Of a DNA stretch of 56,032 nt, positions 26,890 through 36,967 are shown one piece after another (positions within the stretch are counted from its first letter, which is position 1; the number at the start of each line of letters is the position of its first letter). Location of the stretch: the NCBI GenBank assembly GCA_913057205.1, contig CAJXNO010000017.1, positions 1 through 56,032 on the forward strand, written 5' to 3'. The notes beneath the pieces were generated by a model that worked only from the letters and a program-made list of their open reading frames with translations, had not been told where the DNA came from and did no database searches. The position numbers and the translations under genes are program-made. The DNA is from an uncultured Flavobacteriales bacterium (GTDB lineage Bacteria > Bacteroidota > Bacteroidia > Flavobacteriales_G > Salibacteraceae).

Positions 26890-27744
26890 CTAACCTAAAA
26901 GCTCTTGCTTTAATGTGTTCAGCTTTTGCTGAAGTGACTTCAGATCATCTTGCGAAATACTTTCTACGGTGCTGAAGCCTGCGTAGAACATCATCAAATC
27001 TTCTACTGCAACGAATACTTCGGTATTGATCTCTTGATCGATCTCGCCAAGCACGTTCATCAGGTTGGAGGCGTGCTGCTTCTGCACGTAGATCCCTTCA
27101 TAGATAGGTAGGTTCTTCTCATTGCGTTCCTTACCGATCAATATCTGTGTAGCAATCACTTGGCTTTCAACCCAACTGCCAACAAAGATCTCTGTTGCGT
27201 TCACAAAGCGCTCATTGTTCACCATGTAGTCGTCCATCGCATTAAATGCTTCATCCATCATGCGAACGAAACGCTCATTCTCGCTAGTATTCTTCTCAAA
27301 GTTCTTACTGATCGTACGGTCAAACACGTCGCCAGCACCTAACTGTGACGCCAAGTCTCGACAAACTTGGAAGTAGTCTAACACTTGCTGATTCTGATGC
27401 TCGTAGGCCATGAAGCCCATATCGGCCATGAAAACACCGTAACCATAGGCCTTCGCAGAACCGGTGGAAAGTTTACTTGCACGTGAAGTTGGTGTTAAGG
27501 AAACGCCATCCATCCCTACATCCACCTTAGATATGAGCTGGAAGGTTTGTAAGGGAGATGGCAAGTTAGCGATCATCGTGTGGAACTTGAAATCAGCCAT
27601 CTCGCTGATCTGTTCCCCCTCTTGGGTATCATTATCATCAGATACTTCCTCCGTAGGAACCTCTGTCACACGATTCGCCTGTTCCCCTCCTCCACAGGAA
27701 ATCAGCATCAGTGCTGGAATGAACGCCAGCATAGTTCGTTTCAT
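26890..27744 (-). CDS. Hypothetical lipoprotein
   Basis: From the ATG at 27744 (MKRTMLAFIPALMLISCGGG) this is a 284-residue lipoprotein. The lipobox LISC is followed by GGG and an acidic linker (EEVSDDNDTQEGEQ). The mature part is helical and acidic, without a recognised motif. The open frame extends 42 nt upstream but the leader is atypical. It is monocistronic, with its own terminator. It lies divergent to the TetR-RND operon across about 175 bp. It resembles uncharacterised Bacteroidota lipoproteins. Confidence 0.75.
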   Translation of the reverse strand: MKRTMLAFIPALMLISCGGGEQANRVTEVPTEEVSDDNDTQEGEQISEMADFKFHTMIANLPSPLQTFQLISKVDVGMDGVSLTPTSRASKLSTGSAKAYGYGVFMADMGFMAYEHQNQQVLDYFQVCRDLASQLGAGDVFDRTISKNFEKNTSENERFVRMMDEAFNAMDDYMVNNERFVNATEIFVGSWVESQVIATQILIGKERNEKNLPIYEGIYVQKQHASNLMNVLGEIDQEINTEVFVAVEDLMMFYAGFSTVESISQDDLKSLQQKLNTLKQELLG

Positions 27745-27902
27745 CATCAGTGGTAATAATTGGGTTGATGGCAAAAATAGTGGCAAAGTTTTGAGGGAGA
27801 AATAATTGGCTCAATAGTTTTCAAAGGGTGTGAATGTTAATTTTTACCCAATTGACTAAATTTTCTTGTACATCAAGGTTGAACCATCTACTATTGCACT
27901 TG

Positions 27903-27918
27903 TTACCCAAAAGGGTAA
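27903..27918. promoter_or_regulatory. Palindrome at the tetR start, candidate TetR operator
   Basis: TTACCC-AAAA-GGGTAA is a perfect 6+6 inverted repeat immediately before the ATG at 27920, and it covers the likely ribosome-binding region. A second TTACCC half-site occurs at about 27844-27849. TetR repressors bind such palindromes near their own genes, so this is a candidate autoregulatory operator for the efflux operon. No binding evidence is available. Confidence 0.5.
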
Positions 27919-27919
27919 A

Positions 27920-28519
27920 ATGACCACACGAGACCGCATCATATCAGCCGCCAAAGAAGAGTTCTACAGCATGGGCTACGACGCCGCCCGAATGCGCTCC
28001 ATCTCAGAGCGTGCGGAGATCAATAAAGGACTCTTGCACTACTACTTCAAGACCAAGGAGGCGCTGATGGTAGAGGTATTTCAGGAGACCTTTCAAGACT
28101 TTTTCCGATCCATTGCAGCAGCCACGGACCACGATCAAGATGTATTTGAGATGGTCGCTTCCGTGGTGGAATTATATATGGAACACATGATTAAGAACCC
28201 ATCGCTTCCCTATTTCATCATCAACGAAATGAATCGGGATCCAGAGCGACATTTCAAGCGCATGAAGAAAGCAGCCGTTCAACCCCCTTTTGCTCCGATG
28301 ATGCAAATGATCGAGAAGGTGAAAAGTAACGGTGGAATCAGAAAAGATGTCGATCCTGAACAATTCATGATCAATCTGATCAGCATGACATTATTCCCTT
28401 TCATCGCAAAGAACATGCTTACTTACATGCACGGAATGTCCGACAAGGATTACAATGAATTCCTAAAGAATAGAACACAAGAAATCACACATACGCTCAT
28501 CGCGTCTTTGAAAGCATAA
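27920..28519 (+). CDS. TetR/AcrR-family regulator of the efflux operon
   Basis: The ATG at 27920 (MTTRDRIISAAKEEFYSMGY) gives 199 residues; a longer frame adds 18 residues upstream and would include the palindrome. The N-terminal helix-turn-helix reads ISERAEINKGLLHYYFKTKEAL, and the rest is an all-helical ligand domain. It precedes the MFP, RND and TolC genes by 8 bp, a usual arrangement in Bacteroidota. It likely represses the operon until an inducer binds. Confidence 0.9.
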   Translation: MTTRDRIISAAKEEFYSMGYDAARMRSISERAEINKGLLHYYFKTKEALMVEVFQETFQDFFRSIAAATDHDQDVFEMVASVVELYMEHMIKNPSLPYFIINEMNRDPERHFKRMKKAAVQPPFAPMMQMIEKVKSNGGIRKDVDPEQFMINLISMTLFPFIAKNMLTYMHGMSDKDYNEFLKNRTQEITHTLIASLKA

Positions 28520-28527
28520 AACGCACC

Positions 28528-29658
28528 ATGAAAAAAAGACAGATCATCATCATCGTCTCCGCCATCGCCATTGTCTTGGTAGGCTACGGAGGCTGTAGCT
28601 TACTTGCCGGACAAAAGAAAGCTCCTGAACGCAAGGCAGCAGAGAAAGTGGTTCGATTGGTCAAGGGAATCACGATCAAGAACGATACACTTACCAGTCG
28701 CACCCCGCTCAATGGTAAACTTATTGTTCGTGAGAAGGTAGAGATCTTCCCAGAGGTAACCGGTAAACTGATCGGCGGGACCCATCCTTTCAAAGTAGGA
28801 CAAAGCTATAAGAAAGGTGAAGTGCTCTTGGCTATGGACGGCAAAGAGGCGAACCTGAACTTGCAAGCCCAACGCAGCGCATTCATCAACCAGATCGCAC
28901 AGGTGCTTCCTGATATCAAGATCGATTACGCAGATGCGTATGACACATGGAAGCAGTATATGGAAAACCAGTCGCCAACCCGAGCACTTGACCCCCTACC
29001 AGCATCCCCTTCCGACCCGCTTGAACGCTTCCTCTCCGGTCGCAACATCTACCAGCAGTTCTACAACGTAAAAAGCCTGGAAGAACGCCAAACCAAATTC
29101 ACGGTCATCGCTCCATTTGATGGTGTGGTTTCCATGGGCAATGCCTATAATGGAACATTGTTGCGGGCCGGACAAAAGGTCGGCGAATTCATCCGCAATG
29201 ATTCCTATGAGTTAGAAGCCGCAGTACCCGCTGAGGATGCCGTTAGGATCAGCGTAGGCGATCAAGTGAACATGCACCTTAAAGGAGACAGCAAAACCTT
29301 TGAAGGCCGAATAATTCGGATCGCTGGCAACGTGGATCCAATGAGTCAGCGCGTGAGCATCTATGCCCTTATGGATTCCGATGATCTCAAAGAAGGACTT
29401 TACATGGAAGGACAGATCGCTGTGGACGAGGTGAGCGATGCCGTGTATGTGAATCGAAATATACTGATAGATGACCACCATGTATACGTGATCGAGAACG
29501 ATCAATTGATGAAGCGAAGCGTTGAGGTGATCGACCTGCAAGGTGATGAAGCCCTCATCAAAGGCTTGAAAGATGGCGAAGTGCTCCTGAACCAGTTCAT
29601 CGAAGGAGCCTATGAAGGCATGGCCGTGCAAGTGGAACAAGAAGAAAAAGCATCATGA
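28528..29658 (+). CDS. RND efflux periplasmic adaptor (MFP)
   Basis: A 376-residue HlyD-type membrane-fusion protein. The N-terminal segment IIIVSAIAIVLVGYGGCSLL contains a possible lipobox Cys. A split lipoyl domain is visible as PLNGKLIVREKVEIFPEVTG and VIAPFDGVVSMGNAYNGTLL, with a helical hairpin between, followed by a beta-barrel domain (NDSYELEAAVPAEDAVRISV). The protein links the RND pump to TolC across the periplasm. The stop overlaps the next start (ATGA), showing translational coupling. Confidence 0.93.
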   Translation: MKKRQIIIIVSAIAIVLVGYGGCSLLAGQKKAPERKAAEKVVRLVKGITIKNDTLTSRTPLNGKLIVREKVEIFPEVTGKLIGGTHPFKVGQSYKKGEVLLAMDGKEANLNLQAQRSAFINQIAQVLPDIKIDYADAYDTWKQYMENQSPTRALDPLPASPSDPLERFLSGRNIYQQFYNVKSLEERQTKFTVIAPFDGVVSMGNAYNGTLLRAGQKVGEFIRNDSYELEAAVPAEDAVRISVGDQVNMHLKGDSKTFEGRIIRIAGNVDPMSQRVSIYALMDSDDLKEGLYMEGQIAVDEVSDAVYVNRNILIDDHHVYVIENDQLMKRSVEVIDLQGDEALIKGLKDGEVLLNQFIEGAYEGMAVQVEQEEKAS

Positions 29659-32600
29659 GAGGCTTCATAAGTTACTTCATCAAATACCCAGCAGCGGGTA
29701 ACCTCCTGATGCTGCTCATCCTGATTTTTGGCTACTTTGGTACGCAGAAGATCCGCTCCACCTTCTTCCCGCAGTCAGAGAGTCGCATCATCGAGATACG
29801 AACCTACTACCCGGGTGCATCACCTGAGGAGATCGAAGAAGGCATCGTTACCAAGATCGAAGACAACCTCAAGGGCATCACTGGCATCGTTGAAACAAAG
29901 TCGACCTCCAACGAGAACCAAGCAGTGATCACCGTGGAAGGGGAACGCGGCTATGATGTAGACTACTTGCTACAAGACGTTAAGAATGCGGTAGATCAGA
30001 TCAGCTCCTTCCCTGTCGGCATGGAACCTCCGGTGGTGTTCAAGCAGGAGTCTAGAAACTTTGTAATCAGCTTTGCCCTTACGGGCGATGTAGACCTGAA
30101 GACCTTGAAGGTTCAAGCACGCGCGGTAGAAGACGACCTCCGTGCCATGGAAGGCATCAGCAAGATCACATTGGCCGGATTCCCCGACGAGGAGATCGAA
30201 GTTGCACTGGATGAAGCTGCACTCGAAGCCTACAACCTCACGTTTGATCAGGTGAGCACCGCCGTTGCCAGCGCCAATATTGAAATCACAGGTGGTACCA
30301 TCAAAGGCTCACGCGAAGAGTTCTTGATCCGTGCACGATCGAAAGAATACTTCGCTACAGATTTGGCAGATATCGTGATCCGCGCCACCAGCGACGGAAA
30401 GATCATTCGATTGCAAGACGTAGCTACGGTTCGCGACATTTGGTCAGAGAACAACCCTCAACGAAACTATTTCAATGGTGCACCTGCTGCGGTGATCACG
30501 GTGCAGAATACCAACGATGAGGACTTCCTCTCGATTGCTGCTGATGTGAAAGACTACATCGAAGTCTTCAACGAACGGAACGACATCATCGAGGCCAAGA
30601 TCATTCGAGATGGTTCTACCACGCTTGTAGAAAGGATCGCGCTGCTTCAAGAGAACGGTATTCTAGGATTCTTTCTTGTCATCCTCTTCCTCACCATCAT
30701 CTTGAATTGGCGACTGGCCATTTGGGTGGCCTTGAGCATTCCGATCGCCTTTGCGGGGATGTTCATCCTTGGTTCATCGTTTGGATTGACCATCAACGTA
30801 CTCTCCCTCTTCGGGATGATCTTGGTGGTGGGTATATTGGTAGACGATGGTATTGTGATCGCGGAAAACATCTACCAGCGGTGGGAAAAAGGTGAAACGC
30901 CGTTAAAGGCTGCGGTTAACGGCACATTGGAAGTACTCCCTGCAGTTACCTCTGCAGTGCTGACGACCATCATCGCTTTCAGCGTATTCTATTTCATCGA
31001 TGGACGTCTCGGCGACTTTGGTCCAGACCTGGCCTTCGTGGTTATCTCAACCCTGCTCTTCTCCTTGATCGAGGGAGCGTTGATCCTTCCAGCCCACGTT
31101 GGCCATAGTAAGGCGCTTAGCAAAGGACTCAAGAAGAACCGTATTGAACGTGGCGCAGAACGCGCAATGCTTTGGCTGCGCGAAAAGATCTACATGCCCA
31201 TGCTTCGCTTCTCTTTGAAGAACGTGTTGGTAGCCTTCGCCATCCCAACGGCCTTGTTCATGATCACCATTGGTGGCATTATGGGTGGCATCATCAAGGT
31301 GACCTTCTTCCCCTTCATCGAACAAGACAACGTTACCGTGAGCGTAGAATTGGCTCCTGGCACAAGAGATTACATCACCAAATCGGTACTGGACCAGATT
31401 GAAGCGGCCGCCATTCGCGTGAATGAACGCTATGTGAAGGACCGTGACGATAGCCTGGATGTGATCACCAACATTGAGAAGGTGGTAGGACCGAGCATCA
31501 ACAAGGGGTCGGTCAACATTTCTTTCCTCACCGCAGAAAAACGGGGCATACCCAGCTACATGATCAGCAATGCGATCAGCGAAGAGGTTGGACAGATCCC
31601 TGAAGCTGAAAAGATCGCCTTCGGCATCGCCACTCCGTTCGGGAAACCGATATCCGTGAGTTTGCGCAGCAATAACATGGCTGAGCTGGAACAAGCGAAG
31701 CTGATGCTAAAGGATGAGCTGCAAGCGATCTCTGACCTCAAGGATGTGGTAGACAATGACCAACAAGGGATCAAGGAGATCGAAGTGGATCTGCTGGACA
31801 ATGGTAGACAGTTGGGCCTTACCACCATACAAGTAATGGCTCAAGTGCGTCGTGGTTTCTTCGGAGCAGAGGCGCAACGTTTACAACGTGGCATCGACGA
31901 AGTGAAGGTTTGGGTGCGTTACGATGAAAGCGAACGGCAAACCATCGATGACCTGGGTGACTTCTTGATCCGAACGCCCAATGGGCAAAAGATTCCACTG
32001 AAGGAAGTAGCCACCTTCCACATCGAGCGCGGTGTAGTGGGCATCAACCACTTGAACGGCAAGCGTGAGATCCGCGTAGATGCAGACATTTCGAACCCGG
32101 AAGCGAGCGTGAACGCGATCCAAGATGACATCGCGGCTACGATCATGCCCAAGGTGCTTTCTACCTACCCTTCCGTAAGCTACAGCTTTGAAGGCCAAAA
32201 CAAGGAAGCCCAAAAAGTAAGCCGATCCTTTGGCGAGGTGCGGGGCATCTTCTTGATCTTGCTGCTCGCAGTGATCGCCTTTGTATTCAGAAGCATCCCG
32301 CAAGCCATTGTGATCTTCATGCTGGTTCCACTCGGTTTGATCGGGGTTGGATGGGGCCACTGGATCCACGACGCACAGATCAGCCTCTTGTCTGGATTTG
32401 GCATCATTGCCCTGGTTGGGGTGATGGTCAACGACTCACTGGTCTTTGTGACTGCCATGAACCGCTACCTCAAGGATGGACTGCTCTTCAAACAAGCTGT
32501 GCTGGAGGCTGGGAAATCGCGATTCCGCCCCATTCTGTTGACCACCTTCACTACGGTAGCCGGACTTGCACCGCTGATCTTTGAGACCAGCTTTCAGGCG

Positions 32601-32819
32601 CAGTTCCTTGTACCGATGGCCATTGCGGTGGCTTATGGATTGGTGATCGCAACGTACACCACTTTGCTGGTGCTGCCCGTCATGCTCACGCTTTTGAACC
32701 GTGTAAGGGTTTACGCAACCTGGTTCTGGGAAGGAAAACCTCCGCGTCCGCGGGAAGTAGAACCAGCGATCATGGAGATTGAATCAGAGCGTCAATTCAC
32801 AGAACACAACGAAAAATGA
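29655..32819 (+). CDS. RND-family efflux permease
   Basis: A 1054-residue inner-membrane pump with the RND twelve-helix plan: one N-terminal helix, a large periplasmic porter loop, six helices, then a second loop and five helices. The proton-relay acidic pair is visible in GILVDDGIVIAENIYQ, and the duplicated C-terminal motif is FGIIALVGVMVNDSLVF. The periplasmic start FPQSESRIIEIRTYYPGASP is typical of HAE-type exporters in Bacteroidota. It exports toxic compounds using proton motive force with the adjacent adaptor and TolC. Substrates cannot be predicted. Confidence 0.95.
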   Translation: MRGFISYFIKYPAAGNLLMLLILIFGYFGTQKIRSTFFPQSESRIIEIRTYYPGASPEEIEEGIVTKIEDNLKGITGIVETKSTSNENQAVITVEGERGYDVDYLLQDVKNAVDQISSFPVGMEPPVVFKQESRNFVISFALTGDVDLKTLKVQARAVEDDLRAMEGISKITLAGFPDEEIEVALDEAALEAYNLTFDQVSTAVASANIEITGGTIKGSREEFLIRARSKEYFATDLADIVIRATSDGKIIRLQDVATVRDIWSENNPQRNYFNGAPAAVITVQNTNDEDFLSIAADVKDYIEVFNERNDIIEAKIIRDGSTTLVERIALLQENGILGFFLVILFLTIILNWRLAIWVALSIPIAFAGMFILGSSFGLTINVLSLFGMILVVGILVDDGIVIAENIYQRWEKGETPLKAAVNGTLEVLPAVTSAVLTTIIAFSVFYFIDGRLGDFGPDLAFVVISTLLFSLIEGALILPAHVGHSKALSKGLKKNRIERGAERAMLWLREKIYMPMLRFSLKNVLVAFAIPTALFMITIGGIMGGIIKVTFFPFIEQDNVTVSVELAPGTRDYITKSVLDQIEAAAIRVNERYVKDRDDSLDVITNIEKVVGPSINKGSVNISFLTAEKRGIPSYMISNAISEEVGQIPEAEKIAFGIATPFGKPISVSLRSNNMAELEQAKLMLKDELQAISDLKDVVDNDQQGIKEIEVDLLDNGRQLGLTTIQVMAQVRRGFFGAEAQRLQRGIDEVKVWVRYDESERQTIDDLGDFLIRTPNGQKIPLKEVATFHIERGVVGINHLNGKREIRVDADISNPEASVNAIQDDIAATIMPKVLSTYPSVSYSFEGQNKEAQKVSRSFGEVRGIFLILLLAVIAFVFRSIPQAIVIFMLVPLGLIGVGWGHWIHDAQISLLSGFGIIALVGVMVNDSLVFVTAMNRYLKDGLLFKQAVLEAGKSRFRPILLTTFTTVAGLAPLIFETSFQAQFLVPMAIAVAYGLVIATYTTLLVLPVMLTLLNRVRVYATWFWEGKPPRPREVEPAIMEIESERQFTEHNEK

Positions 32820-34123
32820 AGTACAGATTAATCCTTTTCTTGATGTGCTCGGCATTGATCGTCCATGCGCAGGATGCGCTAGAGCTGGACGAAGCACTTC
32901 AACAAGCCTTGCAAAACAACCACCAGATCAAGGCCTTAGAATACGGCAAGGAGATCGCTGAAAACAACGTTAGCTGGGGAAATGCCGGTCTCTTACCCAG
33001 TTTGAGTGTATCCGGCTCTTACGGGGGTAACGTGCAGAACACCGACCTTGAATTTGCGGGCAATATTCCACCCGTAAATGTAGAAGGTGCTCAAAGCGCC
33101 ACATTGAATGCCAATGCGAGCTTGAATTATGTCCTTTTTAATGGTTTAAGCGGACGAAGAACCTACGAACGGCTTGGCATCAACAAGCTGGCGGTAGATG
33201 AACAATCAAGAGCAGCGGTTGAGGCTACCTTGCTCCAGGTTGCTGCCGCTTATTATGCCTTGGTGCGCGCCCAGGATCAACAATCGATAGCCGAAGAACG
33301 CTTGGTGATCAGCAGGCAACGTCTAGAACGCGCGGAGGCTGCGAATGAGCTGGGCACGATGAGCAAGACGGAGTTTCTTGCAGCGCAGGTAGATCTGACC
33401 ACAGATAGCTCCTCCTACCTCAGCGCTTCCTTGCAGCGGAAGCAAGCATCGCGGAACCTGTGCAGGCTCATGGGCATCGCGCCGAACGAGTCGCTGGTCA
33501 CCGATGAGGTGAGCATTGAATTGGTAGAATGGACGGAAGAGGCGCTCTTACAAACCGCACTGCAAAACAATGCTACGGTGAAGAACTTGGAATTGGAACA
33601 AAAGCTCGCCGAAAAGGACCAACAGCTTACCCAATCCAGCTACTTCCCTACCATCGCCGTTTCTGGAGGCTACAACTACACCAATCAGCAGAACGAAGCG
33701 GGCATTATCCTAAGCAATACCGCTGCAGGATGGAACGGTAATGTGAGTATTACTTATAACCTTTTCAACGGCTTCAGAAACAGTACCAACCGAAAGAATG
33801 CTCAGTTGGTATTGGATCAGCGACAGATCCAGTTGGAAGATCAGAAGTTGCAGTTACAGACCGATATTGGTAATGCGTTGAATGCCTACCAACAGAGCAT
33901 TCAACTACTCGAGTTCGAAACCACCAATCTTTCTGCTAGTGAGCTGAATCTACAACGAAGTGAAGAGCTGATGAAAGAAGGACGGATCACATCAACCCAA
34001 TTCAGGGAAGCTCAACTGGGATTGAGCAATGCGCGCATTCGCATTGCAAATGCCAAGATTTCAGTGAAGTTGAATGAGTTGGAGATCTTACGGCTCACCG
34101 GTCAAATCCTAGGAAACTCCTGA
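32816..34123 (+). CDS. TolC-family outer-membrane efflux protein
   Basis: A 435-residue TolC homologue with a signal peptide (about 1-18, CSALIVHAQ) and two internally repeated outer-membrane-efflux domains: LELDEALQQALQNNHQIK, then EEALLQTALQNNATVKNLEL. Long alpha-helical hairpins and beta strands such as SYGGNVQNTDLEF fit the channel-tunnel fold. It completes the tripartite RND exporter, overlapping the permease gene by 4 bp. Its end overlaps the convergent PH-like gene by 15 bp. Confidence 0.94.
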   Translation: MKYRLILFLMCSALIVHAQDALELDEALQQALQNNHQIKALEYGKEIAENNVSWGNAGLLPSLSVSGSYGGNVQNTDLEFAGNIPPVNVEGAQSATLNANASLNYVLFNGLSGRRTYERLGINKLAVDEQSRAAVEATLLQVAAAYYALVRAQDQQSIAEERLVISRQRLERAEAANELGTMSKTEFLAAQVDLTTDSSSYLSASLQRKQASRNLCRLMGIAPNESLVTDEVSIELVEWTEEALLQTALQNNATVKNLELEQKLAEKDQQLTQSSYFPTIAVSGGYNYTNQQNEAGIILSNTAAGWNGNVSITYNLFNGFRNSTNRKNAQLVLDQRQIQLEDQKLQLQTDIGNALNAYQQSIQLLEFETTNLSASELNLQRSEELMKEGRITSTQFREAQLGLSNARIRIANAKISVKLNELEILRLTGQILGNS

Positions 34124-34684
34124 TGTCTTTTGCTGGCGCTGGGCGAGCTGAACCGCTTTGCGGATGCGAGCGGCAAGTTGTTTTGCGTCCTGCTCCGAGA
34201 GTTTGAATCCGAAAGCGATCTTCTGTCCAATGTATTCAAAGCCGATCATCTCTCCACCAATGGTCCAAAACACATCGTTATAGGTCTTGGCGAAGGTTTT
34301 ATCGGAATAGTTCACCACGCCTACATTCTTGATGGTTGCAAGATCGTATTGTTTAACACGTCCGTAACCGTTCCAACTGCGCTTGTACTCCAGGTTTTCA
34401 TCGGTAATGCGGAGGTACTCTGCCCCTATGTTCATCCAGATCAAAGACCTTGCAGCATAAAAGAGGAAATAGAACCAAAATCCAGCAAACACAACGATGA
34501 AGGTCATCTGTTCCTTCGCCAGCGCTTTCAGTCCACCCACCATTCCTAAAACACCCGCCATTACCCAGATCACCAACCAGATACCTAAGGCAGCACGTTG
34601 CCACGAAGCAAATTCTGGTAAAATGGCAATAACCTCACCCTCATCCGTTTTATCTGAAGTAACTTTGGCGCCCGATTGAATCAT
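34109..34684 (-). CDS. Membrane protein with PH-like domain, unknown function
   Basis: A 191-residue protein with a short soluble N-terminus, two membrane helices around residues 30-80 (LGIWLVIWVMAGVLGMVGGL; FIVVFAGFWFYFLFYAAR), and a C-terminal beta-rich part (YLRITDENLEYKRSWNGYG, IGFEYIGQKIAFGFKL) resembling bacterial PH/YdbT-type domains. Function is unknown. It runs against the tolC gene and overlaps it by 15 bp, and it is divergent from the TPR gene with an 80-bp gap if that gene starts at 34765. Confidence 0.7.
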   Translation of the reverse strand: MIQSGAKVTSDKTDEGEVIAILPEFASWQRAALGIWLVIWVMAGVLGMVGGLKALAKEQMTFIVVFAGFWFYFLFYAARSLIWMNIGAEYLRITDENLEYKRSWNGYGRVKQYDLATIKNVGVVNYSDKTFAKTYNDVFWTIGGEMIGFEYIGQKIAFGFKLSEQDAKQLAARIRKAVQLAQRQQKTSGVS

Positions 34685-34764
34685 TGTTCAACAATTTTAA
34701 CGTTCAAAGGTCTGTATCTCTAATCGAAATGCGTTACATAAGCATAAACAAAGCGCACTTAAAA

Positions 34765-35541
34765 ATGATGAAAAGCACATTGTTCGTCTTCTGTTTGATC
34801 GGTCTAATGGTCCTTCCCTCACCCATGCTTCAGGCACAGGTAAAGGGTGGTGACTTCGACAAGCTCTTCGATTGGTATGCTATGGAAGACTATGAGCGCT
34901 GCGCCTACAAAGCTGAGTCTTACACGCAAAAAGACAAGTACCGAAGAGCCCCAGAGCCCTACATGTACATGGCCCTGTGCATGTACCAAGCACACATCAA
35001 TCCCGATGCCTTTGATGAAGAGTACAAGGATCCGATCAAAGACGCGCTGAAATACGCCTACAAATTCCGGAAGAAGGATAAAACGGGCGAACTCTATGCG
35101 AAAAACAAGCGCCAGATCGATCAAATCAGAGAAGAAGCACTGGATCGCGCGAAGTTCTACTTCAATGACGGTGACTACTACAAATCATCTTCCGAGTTCA
35201 ATCGTATTCTGAAAGTGATGCCAGGCGATGTGAACGTGGTCTTCATTACTGGAGTTGCGATGGTGCATTCACGCAATGTATCTCAGGGAACTCGCTTGAT
35301 CGACCAAGCTCTAGACACCTTGCAAATGCTAGATACCACCAACACCTTCGAGAAGGACGAAGTTACTCATGAGGTACTGGTGAAAGCATTTGTAAGCTAC
35401 ACGGACTACTTGAGCGATAATCAAGAACTAGATCGAGCACTGGACATCATTACGCTCGGACGCCGATTGATTCCTGATAACGCAGCGATCCGTTCACAGT
35501 ACAAGAAGCTTTACGCCAAAGCGCCTGAAGAAGAAGACTGA
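34765..35541 (+). CDS. Secreted TPR-like repeat protein
   Basis: The ATG at 34765 ([20 protein letters not shown]) gives 258 residues with a signal peptide cleaved after LQA. The mature protein is helical, with TPR-like phrases such as [20 protein letters not shown] and [21 protein letters not shown] longer open frame starts at 34684 but would put an untypical 27-residue leader ahead of the signal peptide and abut the divergent gene. Probably a periplasmic scaffold; the role is unknown. trmD starts 2 bp after its stop. Confidence 0.82.
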   Translation: MMKSTLFVFCLIGLMVLPSPMLQAQVKGGDFDKLFDWYAMEDYERCAYKAESYTQKDKYRRAPEPYMYMALCMYQAHINPDAFDEEYKDPIKDALKYAYKFRKKDKTGELYAKNKRQIDQIREEALDRAKFYFNDGDYYKSSSEFNRILKVMPGDVNVVFITGVAMVHSRNVSQGTRLIDQALDTLQMLDTTNTFEKDEVTHEVLVKAFVSYTDYLSDNQELDRALDIITLGRRLIPDNAAIRSQYKKLYAKAPEEED

Positions 35542-35543
35542 TC

Positions 35544-36239
35544 ATGCGCATCGATATCATCACCGTACTTCCAAAGCTCTTGGAAGGTCCATTTGCAGAC
35601 TCCATCCTGAAGCGTGCTATTGACAAGGACTTAGTTGATATCCATGTACACGATCTTCGTACGTATGGGATGGGAAAGCATCGGCAAGTGGATGATTACC
35701 AGTTCGGTGGTGGCGCGGGTATGGTGATGATGATTGAGCCGATAGAGACGCTGATCAACGCATTGAAATCAGAGCGGGAATACGACGAAGTAATCTTCAT
35801 GACACCCGACGGTGAAGTCTTTGATCAGTCGACAGCCAACAGCCTGTCCCTCCAAAAGAACCTCATCCTGCTCTGCGGTCACTACAAGGGCATCGACGAA
35901 CGGATCCGCGAGACCTTGATCACGAAAGAGATCAGCATCGGCGATTACGTACTCTCAGGAGGTGAACTCGCTGCAGCCGTTGTAACCGACGCTGTCGTTC
36001 GACTCATCCCTGGCGTTTTGAACAACGAAACCTCCGCACTTTCTGACTCCTTTCAAGACGATCTGCTTTCCCCTCCGGTCTACACCCGACCCTCCGATTA
36101 CAAAGGGTTGAAAGTTCCAGAGGTACTGCTCAGCGGAGATTTCAACCGCATCGATGCGTGGCGTCAAGAACAAGCGGAACAACGAACAAAAACACGGCGT
36201 CCAGATATTTGGAATAAAAAATCAGAATTGAAGGATTAG
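35544..36239 (+). CDS. trmD: tRNA (guanine37-N1)-methyltransferase
   Basis: A 231-residue TrmD. Motifs include [49 protein letters not shown] (SAM-binding knot) and [15 protein letters not shown], with the hinge segment [15 protein letters not shown]. TrmD methylates G37 of tRNAs to prevent frameshifting. It precedes rplS, as in many bacteria. Confidence 0.97.
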   Translation: MRIDIITVLPKLLEGPFADSILKRAIDKDLVDIHVHDLRTYGMGKHRQVDDYQFGGGAGMVMMIEPIETLINALKSEREYDEVIFMTPDGEVFDQSTANSLSLQKNLILLCGHYKGIDERIRETLITKEISIGDYVLSGGELAAAVVTDAVVRLIPGVLNNETSALSDSFQDDLLSPPVYTRPSDYKGLKVPEVLLSGDFNRIDAWRQEQAEQRTKTRRPDIWNKKSELKD

Positions 36240-36261
36240 CACAAGATTAATCCTATCTTTG
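36228..36261 (+). promoter_or_regulatory. Candidate promoter for rplS
   Basis: A perfect Bacteroidota -7 box, TATCTTTG (36254-36261), lies 19 bp before the rplS start. The nearest TTG (36228-36230) is 23 bp upstream, at the long end of the usual spacing. This would give rplS a promoter separate from trmD. Confidence 0.5.
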
Positions 36262-36280
36262 CGCCCCTAAAATTTGAGCG

Positions 36281-36646
36281 ATGGCAACTGTAAACATGCA
36301 AGATATCATCAACGAGGTCAACCAAAAGGCTCAACTCCCAGCTTTCGAAGCTGGTGATACCGTGGCGGTTCACTACAAGATCAAGGAAGGTAACAAGGAG
36401 CGTATCCAGGTATTTACCGGTGTGGTGATCCAAAAAAGAGGTAAAGGGTCTACCGAAACATTCACCATTCGTAAGATGTCGAGCGGTGTTGGTGTTGAGC
36501 GTATCATCCCAACCAATAGCCCATTCATCGATAAGCTCGAAGTGATGAAACGCGGTAAGGTACGTCGTTCACGTATCTTCTACTTGCGCGAGCGCAAGGG
36601 GAAGGCAGCACGTATCAAAGAACGTTACAACCGACGAGAAGCTTAA
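36281..36646 (+). CDS. rplS: 50S ribosomal protein L19
   Basis: A 121-residue L19 with family motifs [50 protein letters not shown] and the basic C-terminus [15 protein letters not shown]19 sits at the subunit interface of the ribosome. The ATG at 36281 is the only suitable start. It is followed by a clear terminator. Confidence 0.98.
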   Translation: MATVNMQDIINEVNQKAQLPAFEAGDTVAVHYKIKEGNKERIQVFTGVVIQKRGKGSTETFTIRKMSSGVGVERIIPTNSPFIDKLEVMKRGKVRRSRIFYLRERKGKAARIKERYNRREA

Positions 36647-36667
36647 TACAAGCTCTGGAAAACATAG

Positions 36668-36695
36668 AAAAGGCTCCCAATTTGGGGGCCTTTTT
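36668..36695 (+). terminator. Intrinsic terminator after rplS
   Basis: A hairpin with arms GGCTCCC/GGGGGCC (one mismatch) and an AATTT loop, followed by five T, begins about 20 bp after the rplS stop. It closes the trmD-rplS unit. Confidence 0.85.
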
Positions 36696-36790
36696 CATTC
36701 TCAGCCATCAGCGGATCGGTTTTCATGTTATTGCTTCTATCTCCATCGAATAATCTTTAGCTTCGATTGTAGTAACCAATACGCATCGTC

Positions 36791-36967
36791 ATGATCCTCA
36801 ATGTACTGCTATGCTTGCTGGCACTTCTCTTTCAACCTGTCGCACCACATATTGAAGGGCAAACAACTTGTAACTCAGTAGATGCCCGCGTTCAAACCGT
36901 AGTTGCAGATCCCACAGCAAAGAAGTTGAAAATACCGAAGGCGATCTCCTTCCCTAGCGTCCAGTGA
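36791..36967 (+). pseudogene. Truncated signal-peptide ORF at a deletion junction
   Basis: A 58-codon plus-strand frame starts MILNVLLCLLALLFQPVAPH, a plausible signal peptide or hydrophobic leader. After about 33 residues the frame becomes the antisense of the broken LytTR-type gene on the other strand. The original gene probably lost everything after its N-terminus at about 36895. The product cannot be identified. Confidence 0.45.

Noticed and set aside
34684-34764. Longer start for the TPR protein at 34684
   Set aside because: It would put 27 untypical residues before a good signal peptide and touch the start of the divergent gene.
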